From contig JAGYKN010000001.1 in assembly GCA_018401615.1 (NCBI GenBank), positions 1 to 64,000 on the forward strand: a DNA stretch of 64,000 nucleotides, read 5' to 3'. The notes under the pieces were generated by a model. That model was not told where the DNA came from, did not search any database, and saw nothing but the letters and a program-made list of their open reading frames with translations. Source of the DNA: Burkholderiaceae bacterium. Its GTDB lineage: Bacteria; Pseudomonadota; Gammaproteobacteria; Burkholderiales; Burkholderiaceae_A. Positions 17,790-27,523 of this stretch are shown here, in pieces (the first letter of the stretch is position 1; each line of letters opens with the position of its first letter). The position numbers and the translations under genes are program-made.

Positions 17790-18556
17790 GCGACTCGGTG
17801 GCTGTGCCCGATTTCTGGGTCCTCATCCCAGCGCGGATGGCTTCAACACGCCTGCCCGGCAAGCCGCTCTTAGACCTCGGCGGAGAGCCAATGGTCTGCC
17901 GAGTGGCAGGGGTTGCCAAGGCATCTGGTGCAAGCAGGGTGGTGGTCGCGGCCGACCACGATGACATTGCCTCAGCAGTGAGATCCGCCGGCATCGAATG
18001 CATGCTCACGCGAACCGACCATGCCACTGGCACCGACCGTCTTGCAGAGGCCGTGGTAAGGCTTGGTGCCGCACCCACTCAGATCGTTGTCAATCTCCAG
18101 GCAGACGAGCCACTCATGCCAGCACAGGCCCTTGCCCAGGCAGCCATGGCCCTGCATGCGCAGCCTCTGGCCTCCGTCTCAACGGCCGTGACAGCCATCG
18201 ACCCCGTTGAAGTCTCCAATCCCCACCAGGTCAAGGCCGTCTGCGACCAGCACGGCATGGCGCTCTACTTTTCGCGATCGGCCATTCCCTACTGGAGGGA
18301 CCCCACGCCACAAGAGAATGCCCCAGAGGCCATCCTTCGCCACCTTGGCCTCTACGCCTACAGGGCAGGTCCCCTCGTTGCGTTCACCGGCTGGGGGCCC
18401 TGCGGCATGGAGGCCATGGAGCAGCTTGAACAGTTGCGCTGGCTCTATCACGGCCATCGCATCACAACCTTCTGGCTCAAGACCCCGCCACCAGCCGGTG
18501 TTGACACGCCCGAAGACCTTGAGAGGATCAGGGCCATCTACAAAGCGTCCCTATAA
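17786..18556 (+). CDS. kdsB: 3-deoxy-manno-octulosonate cytidylyltransferase
   Basis: Makes CMP-Kdo for the lipopolysaccharide inner core. The product (about 250 residues) has the nucleotide-binding IPARMASTRLPGKPL, followed by ATDHATGTDR-like RTDHATGTDRLAEA, VVNLQADEPLM, FSRSAIPYWRD and a late GVDTPEDLERIR. The start is uncertain. TTG at 17786 overlaps the preceding stop as TTGA and is chosen for coupling, while GTG at 17798 or 17804 (giving MPDFWVLIPARM) would also fit the family. Confidence 0.93.
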   Translation: MSDSVAVPDFWVLIPARMASTRLPGKPLLDLGGEPMVCRVAGVAKASGASRVVVAADHDDIASAVRSAGIECMLTRTDHATGTDRLAEAVVRLGAAPTQIVVNLQADEPLMPAQALAQAAMALHAQPLASVSTAVTAIDPVEVSNPHQVKAVCDQHGMALYFSRSAIPYWRDPTPQENAPEAILRHLGLYAYRAGPLVAFTGWGPCGMEAMEQLEQLRWLYHGHRITTFWLKTPPPAGVDTPEDLERIRAIYKASL

Positions 18557-18592
18557 TCGAGCCACGAAAATGATTCCAATCGGAGACAGACC

Positions 18593-19264
18593 ATGCGCTT
18601 GATTCTTCTGGGCCCACCCGGGGCAGGTAAAGGCACTCAGGCCAACTGTGTTAAAGACCACTTTGGAATCCCACAAATCTCAACTGGTGACATGCTGCGC
18701 GCAGCGGTCAAGGAGGGAAGCCCGCTGGGGATCGAGGCCAAGAAGGTCATGGATGCGGGCGGGCTTGTCGGCGACAACATCATCATTGACCTCGTCAGGC
18801 ACCGCCTCACGCTTGCCGACTGCAAGACTGGCTACCTCTTTGATGGATTTCCCCGCACCATTCCGCAGGCCTTGGCCCTTCGCGATGCAATGGTAAAGCT
18901 CGACGTTGTCTTGGAGCTAGAGGTGCCCGACCAGGACATCATCGATCGGATGAGTGGCCGTCGGGTTCATGTCTCGAGTGGCCGCACCTATCACCTCGTC
19001 TTTAACCCACCTCGCGTCGCAGACCAAGACGACCTCACCGGCGAGCCCCTCATTCAGCGTGAAGACGACAGGGAAGAGACTGTCAAGAAGCGGCTTGCCG
19101 TCTACCATGAGCAGACGCGGCCCCTGGTGGACTTTTATCAGAAATGGGAAGCATCTGGAGATCCTCATGCGCCCGGCCTGAGAATCATCTCGGGCGTTGG
19201 ATCGGTCGATGATGTCACCGCGCGGGTCATGGCCGCGCTGGCCAATCCCCCAGCCCATGCCTAG
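18593..19264 (+). CDS. adk: Adenylate kinase
   Basis: Interconverts ATP + AMP and 2 ADP. The 223-residue long-type enzyme has the P-loop [10 protein letters not shown] (residues 7-16), the AMP-binding block [10 protein letters not shown], and [14 protein letters not shown]. The full LID domain (about 125-165; [13 protein letters not shown]) has no zinc cysteines, as in most Gram-negative enzymes. GGAGACAGACC before ATG 18593 is a good ribosome-binding site. It lies 36 bp after kdsB. Confidence 0.97.
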   Translation: MRLILLGPPGAGKGTQANCVKDHFGIPQISTGDMLRAAVKEGSPLGIEAKKVMDAGGLVGDNIIIDLVRHRLTLADCKTGYLFDGFPRTIPQALALRDAMVKLDVVLELEVPDQDIIDRMSGRRVHVSSGRTYHLVFNPPRVADQDDLTGEPLIQREDDREETVKKRLAVYHEQTRPLVDFYQKWEASGDPHAPGLRIISGVGSVDDVTARVMAALANPPAHA

Positions 19265-19295
19265 GCCGGGGGTGGTCTAAAACAAGAGTCGCATC

Positions 19296-20486
19296 ATGTC
19301 CATGCTTAGCCCCCAGCTCATGCCAACCTACGCCCGACTACCCGTGGCGTTCGTCCGCGGCGAGGGCTCGTGGATGTGGGATGTCGAGGGCCGCAAGTAT
19401 CTCGATGCCCTCTCGGGGATCGCCGTCAACACACTTGGGCATGGTCATCCAAAACTGGTCGAGGGCCTGCGTGAGCAAGTCGGCCAGCTCATTCACACAT
19501 CCAACCTCTATGAGGTTCCCCTTCAGGCCGAACTGGCCGACCGCCTCATAGCCCTCTGCGGCATGCGCAATGTCTTCTTCTGCAACTCAGGCCTTGAGGC
19601 CAACGAGGCTGCGCTCAAGATGGCCCGCAAGCACGGCCATCATCTCGGGCACGACAGGCCAAAGACCATCGTCTTCGAGGGCGCCTTTCACGGCCGATCC
19701 ATCGCGACCCTCTCGGCAACATCAAGCGCCAAGGTCCAGAAAGGATTTGGGCCACTGGTCGAGGGCTTCGTTCGGGTGCCCCTTAACGACCTCCAAGCCA
19801 TCGAGGTGGCCCTGCAGGCGCATCCCGATGTCTCTGCGGTCTTCTTGGAATCCATCCAGGGAGAGGGCGGCATTCGACCTGCAGACCTAGACTTTCTAAG
19901 AGGGCTACGGGCCCTCTGCTCGGCCCACAATATCCTGCTCATGCTCGACGAGGTCCAGTGCGGAATTGGCCGCACCGGCCGCTGGTTTGCTCATCAGTGG
20001 GCCGAGATCAAGCCAGATGTCATGCCGCTGGCAAAGGGGCTTGGCTCTGGCGTGCCAATTGGTGCAGTGGTCGCTGACGGCGCAGCCGCCCAGCTCTTTG
20101 AGGCGGGCAACCACGGCACCACCTTTGGCGGCAATCCACTTGCCATGCGGGCCGCACTCATCACCCTGTCGGCAATCGAGGACGACAAGCTCCTCGAGAA
20201 TGCAACGGCCCGGGGCCAAGAGATTCGCAATGCCCTAGATGAGTCTCTGGCGGGCCAGCCTGGCGTCCTGGAGATTCGGGGTCGGGGCCTCATGATTGGC
20301 ATCGAGCTGCGTGACCCCTGTGGCGAGCTCGTCAGGCGAGCACTCGATGTGGGCCTGCTCATTAATGTCACCTCCGACCGAGTGGTCCGTCTGCTGCCTG
20401 CCCTCACCATCAGTAAGGCTGAGGCCGATGAGGTCACAAGACGACTGCTGCCCCTGATTCACGACTTCCTTCGGGGACAGCGGTGA
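19296..20486 (+). CDS. argD: Acetylornithine / succinyldiaminopimelate aminotransferase
   Basis: A PLP-dependent class III aminotransferase of arginine synthesis (and often lysine). The 396-residue protein shows FCNSGLEANEAALKMARK, the phosphate-binding EGAFHGRSIATLSATSS region, LMLDEVQCGIGRTG, and the PLP lysine in PLAKGLGSGVPIG. Later it has GNHGTTFGGNPLA. The last codons overlap argF (GTGA), so the two genes are translationally coupled. Confidence 0.95.
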   Translation: MSMLSPQLMPTYARLPVAFVRGEGSWMWDVEGRKYLDALSGIAVNTLGHGHPKLVEGLREQVGQLIHTSNLYEVPLQAELADRLIALCGMRNVFFCNSGLEANEAALKMARKHGHHLGHDRPKTIVFEGAFHGRSIATLSATSSAKVQKGFGPLVEGFVRVPLNDLQAIEVALQAHPDVSAVFLESIQGEGGIRPADLDFLRGLRALCSAHNILLMLDEVQCGIGRTGRWFAHQWAEIKPDVMPLAKGLGSGVPIGAVVADGAAAQLFEAGNHGTTFGGNPLAMRAALITLSAIEDDKLLENATARGQEIRNALDESLAGQPGVLEIRGRGLMIGIELRDPCGELVRRALDVGLLINVTSDRVVRLLPALTISKAEADEVTRRLLPLIHDFLRGQR

Positions 20487-21409
20487 CGGCTGCCATCCAA
20501 CATTTCCTGCAGTTCAAGGATTTCGACAAGGCCACCCTCGTCCACCTCTTCGATCGGACTCGGCTGATCAAGGATCGCTTCAAGCGCTATGAGCGGCACA
20601 TGCCCTTGCAGGATCGCACGCTCGTCATGATCTTTGAAAAGCAGTCCACCCGCACCCGACTCTCCTTTGAGGCGGGCATGCATCAACTCGGTGGGGCAGC
20701 AATCTACCTCAACACAAAAGACACCCAGCTTGGCCGCGGCGAGCCTGTTGAAGATGCCGCCCAGGTGATCTCCAGGATGTCTGACCTGGTCATGATTCGA
20801 ACCTACGAGCAGGCAATCATCGAGCGGTTTGCTGCCCATTCAAGGGTGCCCGTGATCAATGGCCTTACCAATGAGTATCACCCGTGCCAGATCCTGGCCG
20901 ATATCGTCACCTTCATCGAACATCGCGGCAGCATCAGCGGCAAGACCGTGGCCTGGATCGGAGACTCCAATAACGTCTGCAACACGTGGCTGCAGGCAGC
21001 AGAGATCCTCGACTTCCAGGTCAGGGTCTCCACACCGCCTGGATACGAGGTGGAGACCGAGCGGGCGGGCCTCCTCTCGGGCGATCACTTCAAGCAATTC
21101 TCAGATCCGATAGAGGCTGCTTCGGGAGCCGACCTCGTCACGACCGATGTCTGGACGAGCATGGGCTTTGAATCTGAGAATGAGGCCCGCCTGAGAGATT
21201 TCGCAGACTGGTGCGTCGATGACGAGATGATGGCAGCAGCAGCGGCCGATGCCCTCTTTATGCACTGCCTGCCCGCACATCGCGGCGAGGAGGTCAGCGC
21301 CACCGTCATTGATGGTCCACAATCGGTCGTCTGGGATGAGGCGGAGAACCGCCTCCACGCCCAGAAGGCACTCATGGAATACCTGCTCCTGGGCAGGGTA
21401 TCCGACTAG
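20483..21409 (+). CDS. argF: Ornithine carbamoyltransferase
   Basis: Forms citrulline from ornithine and carbamoyl phosphate. The 308-residue protein has the carbamoyl-phosphate motif [11 protein letters not shown] (STRTR), the second motif HPCQILADI, the ornithine-contacting DVWTSMGFE, and the C-terminal [11 protein letters not shown]. The start is a GTG at 20483 that overlaps the argD stop; there is no later plausible start before the conserved FLQFKDF block. It is followed by a tandem duplication and then argG. Confidence 0.96.
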   Translation: MTAAIQHFLQFKDFDKATLVHLFDRTRLIKDRFKRYERHMPLQDRTLVMIFEKQSTRTRLSFEAGMHQLGGAAIYLNTKDTQLGRGEPVEDAAQVISRMSDLVMIRTYEQAIIERFAAHSRVPVINGLTNEYHPCQILADIVTFIEHRGSISGKTVAWIGDSNNVCNTWLQAAEILDFQVRVSTPPGYEVETERAGLLSGDHFKQFSDPIEAASGADLVTTDVWTSMGFESENEARLRDFADWCVDDEMMAAAAADALFMHCLPAHRGEEVSATVIDGPQSVVWDEAENRLHAQKALMEYLLLGRVSD

Positions 21410-21413
21410 ACAA

Positions 21414-21447
21414 CCCCCTCAATCAGACACCCCCCTCAATCAGACAC
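21414..21447. repeat. Perfect two-copy 17-nt tandem duplication between argF and argG
   Basis: CCCCCTCAATCAGACAC occurs at 21414-21430 and again at 21431-21447 with no mismatch. The duplication fills most of the 50 bp between the argF stop and the argG start and leaves no obvious Shine-Dalgarno sequence before argG. Confidence 0.9.
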
Positions 21448-21459
21448 AGCCCCCAGACC

Positions 21460-22686
21460 ATGACAAGCTCAAGCGTTAAAAAAGTCGTCCTCGCCTATTC
21501 AGGCGGCCTCGACACCTCGGTCATCCTCAAGTGGCTTCAAGACCACTACCACTGCGAGGTCATCACCTTTACCGCCGACATCGGCCAGGGCGAGGAGCTC
21601 GAGCCCGCCCGGCAGAAGGCCAAGAAGTTTGGTGTCAAGAAGATCTACATCGAAGACCTCCGCGAGGAGTTCGTTCGAGACTTCGTCTTTCCCATGTTTC
21701 GGGCCAACACCGTCTACGAGGGCGAATACCTGCTGGGCACCTCCATCGCGCGGCCACTCATTGCAAAGCGCCTGGTGGAGATTGCACGGCAGGAGAAGGC
21801 TGACACCATCTCTCATGGCGCAACCGGCAAGGGAAATGATCAGGTGCGGTTTGAGCTTGGTGCTTACGCCCTGATGCCGGATGTCAAGGTCATCGCGCCC
21901 TGGCGGGAATGGGATCTCCTGTCTCGCGACAAGCTGCTGGCCTACGCCGATCAGCACGGCATTCCGGTGGACCACAAGAAACGCAAGGGTGAGGCCCCCT
22001 TCTCCATGGACGCCAACCTCCTGCACATCTCTTATGAGGGTGGCGTGCTCGAGGACCCAGGCCGCGAACCCCCAGCCAGCGGCATGTGGCGGCTCACCGT
22101 GCCCATCGAGAAGGCACCCAGCAAGGCCGAGGAGGTCGAGCTCGACTTCGTCAAGGGAGACCTCGTGGCCATCAATGGCCAGAAGATGAAGGCCCACGAA
22201 CTCCTCTCGGAGCTCAACCGCCTTGGCGGCAGGCACGGCATTGGCCGTCTTGATCTTGTCGAGAACCGCTACGTGGGAATGAAATCTCGGGGATGCTACG
22301 AGACACCGGGCGGCACCATCTTGCTGCGGGCCCATCGGGCCATTGAGTCTCTTACCCTCGACCGTGAGGTGGCCCATCTCAAAGACGATCTCATGCCCCG
22401 TTATGCAAGCCTCATCTACAACGGCTACTGGTGGTCTCCGGAGCGGCAGGCCCTCCAGGTGCTCATCGACCACACCCAGGCAGGCGTGAGTGGTCGGGTC
22501 AGTCTCAAGCTCTTAAAGGGCAACGTCATCGTGACCGGCCGCCAGAGTCGTCACTCCCTCTTCGATGCAAGGATCTCAACCTTCGACGACGATGGCGGCG
22601 CATACAACCAGGCCGATGCTGGTGGGTTCATCAAACTCAATGCCCTGCGCCTGCGCATCGCTGCGGCCAAAAAGAAACGCAAATAA
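21460..22686 (+). CDS. argG: Argininosuccinate synthase
   Basis: Condenses citrulline and aspartate using ATP, the next step after ArgF. The 408-residue protein begins with the PP-loop AYSGGLDTS (residues 11-19). It has [23 protein letters not shown] and the [10 protein letters not shown] segment, all typical of the short argG type. ATG at 21460 ([16 protein letters not shown]) fits, but the upstream sequence is a C-rich tandem duplication without a clear ribosome-binding site. The argininosuccinate lyase gene is not in the window. Confidence 0.96.
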   Translation: MTSSSVKKVVLAYSGGLDTSVILKWLQDHYHCEVITFTADIGQGEELEPARQKAKKFGVKKIYIEDLREEFVRDFVFPMFRANTVYEGEYLLGTSIARPLIAKRLVEIARQEKADTISHGATGKGNDQVRFELGAYALMPDVKVIAPWREWDLLSRDKLLAYADQHGIPVDHKKRKGEAPFSMDANLLHISYEGGVLEDPGREPPASGMWRLTVPIEKAPSKAEEVELDFVKGDLVAINGQKMKAHELLSELNRLGGRHGIGRLDLVENRYVGMKSRGCYETPGGTILLRAHRAIESLTLDREVAHLKDDLMPRYASLIYNGYWWSPERQALQVLIDHTQAGVSGRVSLKLLKGNVIVTGRQSRHSLFDARISTFDDDGGAYNQADAGGFIKLNALRLRIAAAKKKRK

Positions 22687-22697
22687 CGGAGACCACC

Positions 22698-23183
22698 ATG
22701 CCCACATTCGACACCTCACTTGAGGCCGATATTGCAGAGGTCCGCAATGCGGTCGATCAGGCCGCCAAGGAGATTGGCACGAGATTTGACTTCAAGGGAT
22801 CAAGCGCCCGAGTCGAGCAGAAAGACCGCGAGCTCACTTGTTATGCAGACAACGAATTCCAGCTCGGCCAGGTCAGAGAGGTGCTCATCTCGAAATGCGC
22901 CAAACGCCAGGTTGACGTGAGATTTCTCTCTCACGGCGACATTCAGAAGATTTCAGGTGACAAGATCAAACAGCTGATCACCATTCGACATGGCATCGCT
23001 GGTGATGATGCAAAGCGGATCGTGAAAATCTTGAAAGACGGAAAACTCAAGATCCAGGCCTCTATCCAGGGCGACACCGTTCGGGTCACTGGTGGGAAGC
23101 GAGACGACCTCCAGTCGGCCATTGCCCTGCTCAAGAAAGAGGTGACCGACCTGCCGCTGACGTTCGGAAATTTTAGAGACTGA
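22698..23183 (+). CDS. YajQ family (DUF520) nucleotide-binding protein
   Basis: A 161-residue two-domain ferredoxin-like protein starting [20 protein letters not shown]. The start, the [10 protein letters not shown] segment, the long helix through [19 protein letters not shown], and the closing PLTFGNFRD are classic YajQ features. Homologues bind nucleotides, and in xanthomonads cyclic di-GMP; the role here is unknown. ATG 22698 has GGAGACCACC just upstream. It follows argG by 11 bp and ends 11 bp inside the convergent dxs 3' end. Confidence 0.95.
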   Translation: MPTFDTSLEADIAEVRNAVDQAAKEIGTRFDFKGSSARVEQKDRELTCYADNEFQLGQVREVLISKCAKRQVDVRFLSHGDIQKISGDKIKQLITIRHGIAGDDAKRIVKILKDGKLKIQASIQGDTVRVTGGKRDDLQSAIALLKKEVTDLPLTFGNFRD

Positions 23184-25122
23184 GGTCGGCCGCAACGCCA
23201 GCAGGGGATAGGCCAGACATGGGCGTCTGAGACAGCAGCGCAAGCCTGTCTCGAACCGACCTGACAATGCCCGCGGCATCAAGGCCCTCTATGCTCAGGA
23301 GCTTGGCATGGTCGCCATGGTCAATGAATTGATCGGGCAGGCCGAGGTGAAAAATGGGCACCATCGGGACCCGCTCACCCAATGCCACCAGGGCCTCAGC
23401 ACAGGCTGATCCAGCCCCCGCCATGATGGAATGTTCTTCAATGGTCACCAGGAGGTCGTGGGAGTGGGAGACCGCCTCGATCATCTCCAGGTCGAGTGGC
23501 TTGATGAACCGCATGTTGATGACCGATGCGTCGAGCTGCTCGGCAGCCGCCATGGCGGGGCCCACCATGCTGCCAAATGCCAATAGGGCCACCCGGTGGC
23601 CGTTCGTTCCGTGGCCGGCCTCGCGGAGCTGCTCGGCCCTGCCCACCTCAATGGGCTCGAGCCCATCGCCAGCAGGGCGCCCCATTCCCGCACCGCGTGG
23701 GTACCGAACGGCCGAGGGGCCATTGATGGTCAGGCCCGTGCTCAGCATGGCTCGGCATTCCGGCTCATCCTTGGGTGCCATGATGACCATATTGGGGACA
23801 CAGCGAAGAAAGGCGATGTCGTAGACGCCAGCATGGGTGGCGCCATCTGCACCGACCAGTCCGGCCCGGTCGATGGCAAACATCACCGGCAGATTCTGGA
23901 GGGCCACATCGTGGATGAGTTGATCGTAGCCGCGCTGCAGGAAGGTCGAGTAGATGGCCACCACAGGCCGAAGGCCCTCACAGGCCATGCCAGCTGCCAC
24001 CGTGACGGCATGCTGCTCAGCAATGGCCACATCGTGGTAGCGGTCTGGAAAACGGTTTGAGTACGCCACCAGGCCAGATCCCTCCCGCATGGCGGGTGTG
24101 ACCACGACAAGCCGTGGGTCCGCCATGGCCGCGTCACAACACCACTGGCCAAAGACAGCCGAGTAGGTTGGCTTGGGCGGCGTTGCTGGTGGCAGGATGC
24201 CAATGGCCGGGTCAAATTTTCCGGGGCCATGGTAACCAATGGGATCAGCCTCGGCCCGCTCATAGCCATGCCCCTTCTTGGTCACGACATGGAGAAACTG
24301 TGGGCCTTTGAGTTCCCTCAGATTCATAAGTGCGGGCACCAAGGCATCGAGGTCATGGCCATCGATGGGGCCAAAGTAGTTAAAGCCGAATTCCTCAAAT
24401 AGGGTCGAGGGCATGACAAATCCCTTTGCACCGCCCTCGAGCTTTCGGGCGATCTCCAAGACCGGCGGCACCACACCAAGGACCTGCTTGCCGAGTTCGC
24501 GGGCAGCACTGTAGAAGCGCCCCGTCATGAGCCGCGCGAGGTAATTGCTCATGGCGCCAACCGGCGGGGAGATCGACATCTCGTTGTCGTTGAGGATCAC
24601 GAGCAGGTCAATGTCTTTGTGAATGCCGGCATTGTTCATGGCCTCATAGGCCATGCCCGCAGAAATGGCACCGTCTCCAATGACCGCAAGGTGGCGTCGA
24701 CGATGCGGGCCCTGATGCTCCCCCTTCTGCCGGGTGGCCAAGGCCATGCCGAGTGCAGCGGAGATGGAGGTCGAGGAGTGGGCGGTTCCGAAGTGGTCGT
24801 GCTCGCTCTCGGATCGTCTCGGGAAACCAGAGATGCCACCGAGCTGCCGAATGCCAGACATCTGCTCTCTGCGCCCAGTGAGGATCTTGTGTGGGTAGCT
24901 CTGGTGGCCGACATCCCAGACCAGTCGATCAAAGGGCGTGTGAAAGACATGATGGATGGCAACCGAGAGCTCAACCGTGCCGAGGTTTGAGGAGAGGTGT
25001 CCACCCGTTTTGGCAACGGACTCCAGGAGGTAGGTCCGCAGCTCCGCAGCAAGCTCTTTGAGCTGCCGCCGAGAGAGCAGCCGAAGCTGATCCGGGCTAT
25101 CGATGGCGTGAAGTAGTGTCAT
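23173..25122 (-). CDS. dxs: 1-deoxy-D-xylulose-5-phosphate synthase
   Basis: The thiamine-diphosphate enzyme that condenses pyruvate and glyceraldehyde-3-phosphate, first step of the MEP isoprenoid pathway. The 649-residue protein has the substrate-binding [13 protein letters not shown], the ThDP motif [16 protein letters not shown] with [13 protein letters not shown], the central [15 protein letters not shown], and the C-terminal transketolase-like domain. ATG 25122 is the family start ([17 protein letters not shown]). ispA lies 16 bp upstream and makes the downstream prenyl product. Confidence 0.97.
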   Translation of the reverse strand: MTLLHAIDSPDQLRLLSRRQLKELAAELRTYLLESVAKTGGHLSSNLGTVELSVAIHHVFHTPFDRLVWDVGHQSYPHKILTGRREQMSGIRQLGGISGFPRRSESEHDHFGTAHSSTSISAALGMALATRQKGEHQGPHRRRHLAVIGDGAISAGMAYEAMNNAGIHKDIDLLVILNDNEMSISPPVGAMSNYLARLMTGRFYSAARELGKQVLGVVPPVLEIARKLEGGAKGFVMPSTLFEEFGFNYFGPIDGHDLDALVPALMNLRELKGPQFLHVVTKKGHGYERAEADPIGYHGPGKFDPAIGILPPATPPKPTYSAVFGQWCCDAAMADPRLVVVTPAMREGSGLVAYSNRFPDRYHDVAIAEQHAVTVAAGMACEGLRPVVAIYSTFLQRGYDQLIHDVALQNLPVMFAIDRAGLVGADGATHAGVYDIAFLRCVPNMVIMAPKDEPECRAMLSTGLTINGPSAVRYPRGAGMGRPAGDGLEPIEVGRAEQLREAGHGTNGHRVALLAFGSMVGPAMAAAEQLDASVINMRFIKPLDLEMIEAVSHSHDLLVTIEEHSIMAGAGSACAEALVALGERVPMVPIFHLGLPDQFIDHGDHAKLLSIEGLDAAGIVRSVRDRLALLSQTPMSGLSPAGVAADLSL

Positions 25123-25138
25123 GGGGGCCTACGATGAC

Positions 25139-26062
25139 CTAGTAAGCGCGTGCAGTCAACGCGTGGGCCAACTGCCGAAGGGAGTCCGCGGATGGACCAA
25201 GGGCCTCAAGGCAGCGGATGGCTGATCGATGGAGTGCCTGTGCGTGGTCACGGCTACCCTGGGCACCCAGCAGCCCAACAAAGGTGGGCTTGCCCTGGGC
25301 CTGGTCTTTGCCGGCGGTCTTGCCGAGGGTCTCTGAACTGCCCTCTGCGTCCAAGACATCATCGATGACTTGAAAGGCCAGCCCAAGATCGCGTGCATGG
25401 CCATCGAGTGCCGCCATGACGCCCGGCCTGTCTGCCCCCGGGCCAACCAGGCCGCCCATGAGGGCTGCTGCTCGAATCAGGGCGCCGGTCTTCAGACCAT
25501 GCATGGCCTCAAGGCTCTTCTGGTCGAGTGTCACGCCCACCACCCCGATGTCAATTGCCTGACCACCAGCCATGCCAAGGGCGCCCGTGGCGCGGGCGAG
25601 CACCTGAAACATCTGGACAAGCCTCCTGGCCTCGATCGGCGCAGTGGCGAGCAGCTCAAAGCCAAGGGTCTGTAGGGCGTCTCCGACCAGGAGGGCAGTG
25701 GGTTCATCAAAGGCAATGTGGACCGTCGGCTGACCACGTCGCAGCGCATCGTCGTCCATACAGGGCATGTCATCGTGGACCAGGGAGAAGGCGTGAATGC
25801 ATTCCAGTGCAGCGGCCACACTCAGGGCAGCCCGACCCAGCGGGTCTGCACCAGTCGCATCTGCTGCGGCCATGACCATGAGGCCCCTGGCACGCTTGCC
25901 ACCGTTGAGCACGCCGTGGCGCATGGCCCGCCAGAGGCGATCGAGGGAATGGTCTGGTGCCTTGCAGCCAGACAGCGGCCGGGTGACGAGTGACTCGGCC
26001 AGGTGGGCCTCCAAGGCTGTGCGCCAGGCCATGGGCAAGCCCAGTGCGGTGGCAGCCGTCAC
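25139..26062 (-). CDS. ispA: Farnesyl diphosphate synthase (polyprenyl synthetase)
   Basis: Builds geranyl/farnesyl diphosphate from IPP and DMAPP. The 307-residue protein shows GGKRARGLMVMAA, the first aspartate-rich motif HDDMPCMDDD with LRRGQPTVH, and the second motif FQVIDDVLDAEG. The GTG start at 26062 overlaps the xseB stop by one base (TAGTG). The order xseB-ispA-dxs is the standard one in proteobacteria. Confidence 0.95.
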   Translation of the reverse strand: MTAATALGLPMAWRTALEAHLAESLVTRPLSGCKAPDHSLDRLWRAMRHGVLNGGKRARGLMVMAAADATGADPLGRAALSVAAALECIHAFSLVHDDMPCMDDDALRRGQPTVHIAFDEPTALLVGDALQTLGFELLATAPIEARRLVQMFQVLARATGALGMAGGQAIDIGVVGVTLDQKSLEAMHGLKTGALIRAAALMGGLVGPGADRPGVMAALDGHARDLGLAFQVIDDVLDAEGSSETLGKTAGKDQAQGKPTFVGLLGAQGSRDHAQALHRSAIRCLEALGPSADSLRQLAHALTARAY

Positions 26063-26322
26063 TAGAGCGCCTCGAGGTCGTCCCGAGGCAGGGACCGACT
26101 GCCCTGACCATCAATGACCTCGATGGTCTTGGCTGCAGCATCGAGCAATGCCTGGGCATGTGCCAGGAGGGCAGCGCCCCGCTGATGGGCTGCCAATGCC
26201 TGGGCAAGGTCTAACTGGCCCGACTCCAATTGGGCGGCGATCTCCTCGATGGCCGACAGGGCATCTTCGAAGCGCAGGCCATTGATCTCTGGCGTGGTGG
26301 CCAAGGGGTTGGTGTCTGACAT
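26062..26322 (-). CDS. xseB: Exodeoxyribonuclease VII small subunit
   Basis: An 86-residue helical protein with LRFEDALSAIEEIAAQLESGQLDL and ALAAHQRGAALLAHAQALL, the conserved core of XseB. It binds the helical C-terminal part of XseA (14906-16126) to form exonuclease VII. The start MSDTNPLATT is the only in-frame ATG of the right size. The stop overlaps the ispA GTG. It is divergent from the Rieske oxygenase gene, 88 bp away. Confidence 0.93.
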   Translation of the reverse strand: MSDTNPLATTPEINGLRFEDALSAIEEIAAQLESGQLDLAQALAAHQRGAALLAHAQALLDAAAKTIEVIDGQGSRSLPRDDLEAL

Positions 26323-26410
26323 CGCCCAATTCTAAGCCAGACCAGGCTCGGGCCAGGGGCCTTCACCGGGTATACTCAGCGGCCCACCTTGGCCAATGAG
26401 GAGGGCTCTG

Positions 26411-27523
26411 ATGACAGACGTCGGAACCTTTTCGAGGCTCGAACCCAGCACTGCACAGCTAGCGGTTTGGGCCTACTTTGATGAGGCGCTTCTTGCCCAA
26501 GAGCGCATCGCCTGCTTTGCTGCTGGTCCCGGCTATGTCGGCCACCGTTCAATGGTGCCGCTGCCGGGCAACTTCCAGACATTGGCCTTCGAGGACCATG
26601 CGAGGGTCTTGGTCAATCAGGGCCATCACCCAACGCTGCTCTCGAACATCTGCCGACATCGGCAGGCCATCATGCTCGAGGGCAGGGGCACAATCGAAAA
26701 CATCGTCTGCCCCTTGCACCGCTGGACCTACGACCTAGAAGGCCAGCTGCTTGGTGCCCCTCATTTCGATGAGGACCCCTGCCGACACCTTGAGCGCAAG
26801 ACCCTCCACGAGTGGAATGGCCTGCTCTTTGAAGGAGACCCAGACCTGCTCACCGATCTGCAGTCAGTGCCCTTTATGGAGGCACTCGATTTCAGTGGTT
26901 ATGTCTTTGCCAAGCAGCAGGTTCACCACTGTGCCTACAACTGGAAGAGCTTCATCGAGGTCTACATGGATGACTACCATGTGGTGCCCTTCCATCCTGG
27001 CCTTGGCCGGTTCGTTGACTGCAATCACCTGCGGTGGCATTTCGGTGAGCATTACAACATTCAGGCGGTCGGCATCACACCCCTCACCTCTGCTGCCACG
27101 CCTGTCTATCGGCGCTGGCACGATGAGGTCTTGCGGCTTCACAACGGCAAGCTTCCCGAGTTCGGTGCGATCTGGATGACGATCTACCCCAACATCATGG
27201 TCGAGTGGTATCCCAAGGTCCTGGTGGTGAGCCACCTTCATCCGGTCAGCCCGCAGGAGACCCTCAACATCGTGGAGTTCTACTACCCCGAGGAGATCGT
27301 CCACTTTGAGCCTGGCTACATGGCCGCCCAACAGGCCGCCTACAACGAGACAGTCCAGGAGGATGACGAGATCGCCATCCGAATGGACCGGGGCCGTCGC
27401 GGCCTTCTTAAGGCAGGCCGCAATGAGGTTGGCCCCTATCACTCTCCCATGGAAGACGGCATGCTCCACTTCCATGAATACCTTCGCCGCCGAATGGGCG
27501 AGGCCCTCTCTCTGGCGCGATGA
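26411..27523 (+). CDS. Rieske non-haem iron oxygenase, alpha-subunit type
   Basis: A 370-residue ring-hydroxylating-type oxygenase. The Rieske [2Fe-2S] ligands are Cys81, His83, Cys100 and His103 (CRH ... CPLH). The C-terminal SRPBCC-type catalytic domain carries FIEVYMDDYHVVPFH with His190 and His195 as likely mononuclear-iron ligands and a downstream acidic residue not assigned. ATG at 26411 follows AGGAGG with 7-nt spacing; an ATG at 26396 lies before that site. The gene overlaps the rhodanese gene (ATGA). No beta subunit or dedicated reductase is adjacent, and the substrate is unknown. Its place beside xseB-ispA-dxs recurs in Burkholderiales. Confidence 0.88.
   Translation: MTDVGTFSRLEPSTAQLAVWAYFDEALLAQERIACFAAGPGYVGHRSMVPLPGNFQTLAFEDHARVLVNQGHHPTLLSNICRHRQAIMLEGRGTIENIVCPLHRWTYDLEGQLLGAPHFDEDPCRHLERKTLHEWNGLLFEGDPDLLTDLQSVPFMEALDFSGYVFAKQQVHHCAYNWKSFIEVYMDDYHVVPFHPGLGRFVDCNHLRWHFGEHYNIQAVGITPLTSAATPVYRRWHDEVLRLHNGKLPEFGAIWMTIYPNIMVEWYPKVLVVSHLHPVSPQETLNIVEFYYPEEIVHFEPGYMAAQQAAYNETVQEDDEIAIRMDRGRRGLLKAGRNEVGPYHSPMEDGMLHFHEYLRRRMGEALSLAR

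Noticed and set aside
21499-22473. A 324-codon open frame on the minus strand inside argG
   Set aside because: Antisense shadow; argG is intact and the opposite translation is compositionally biased.
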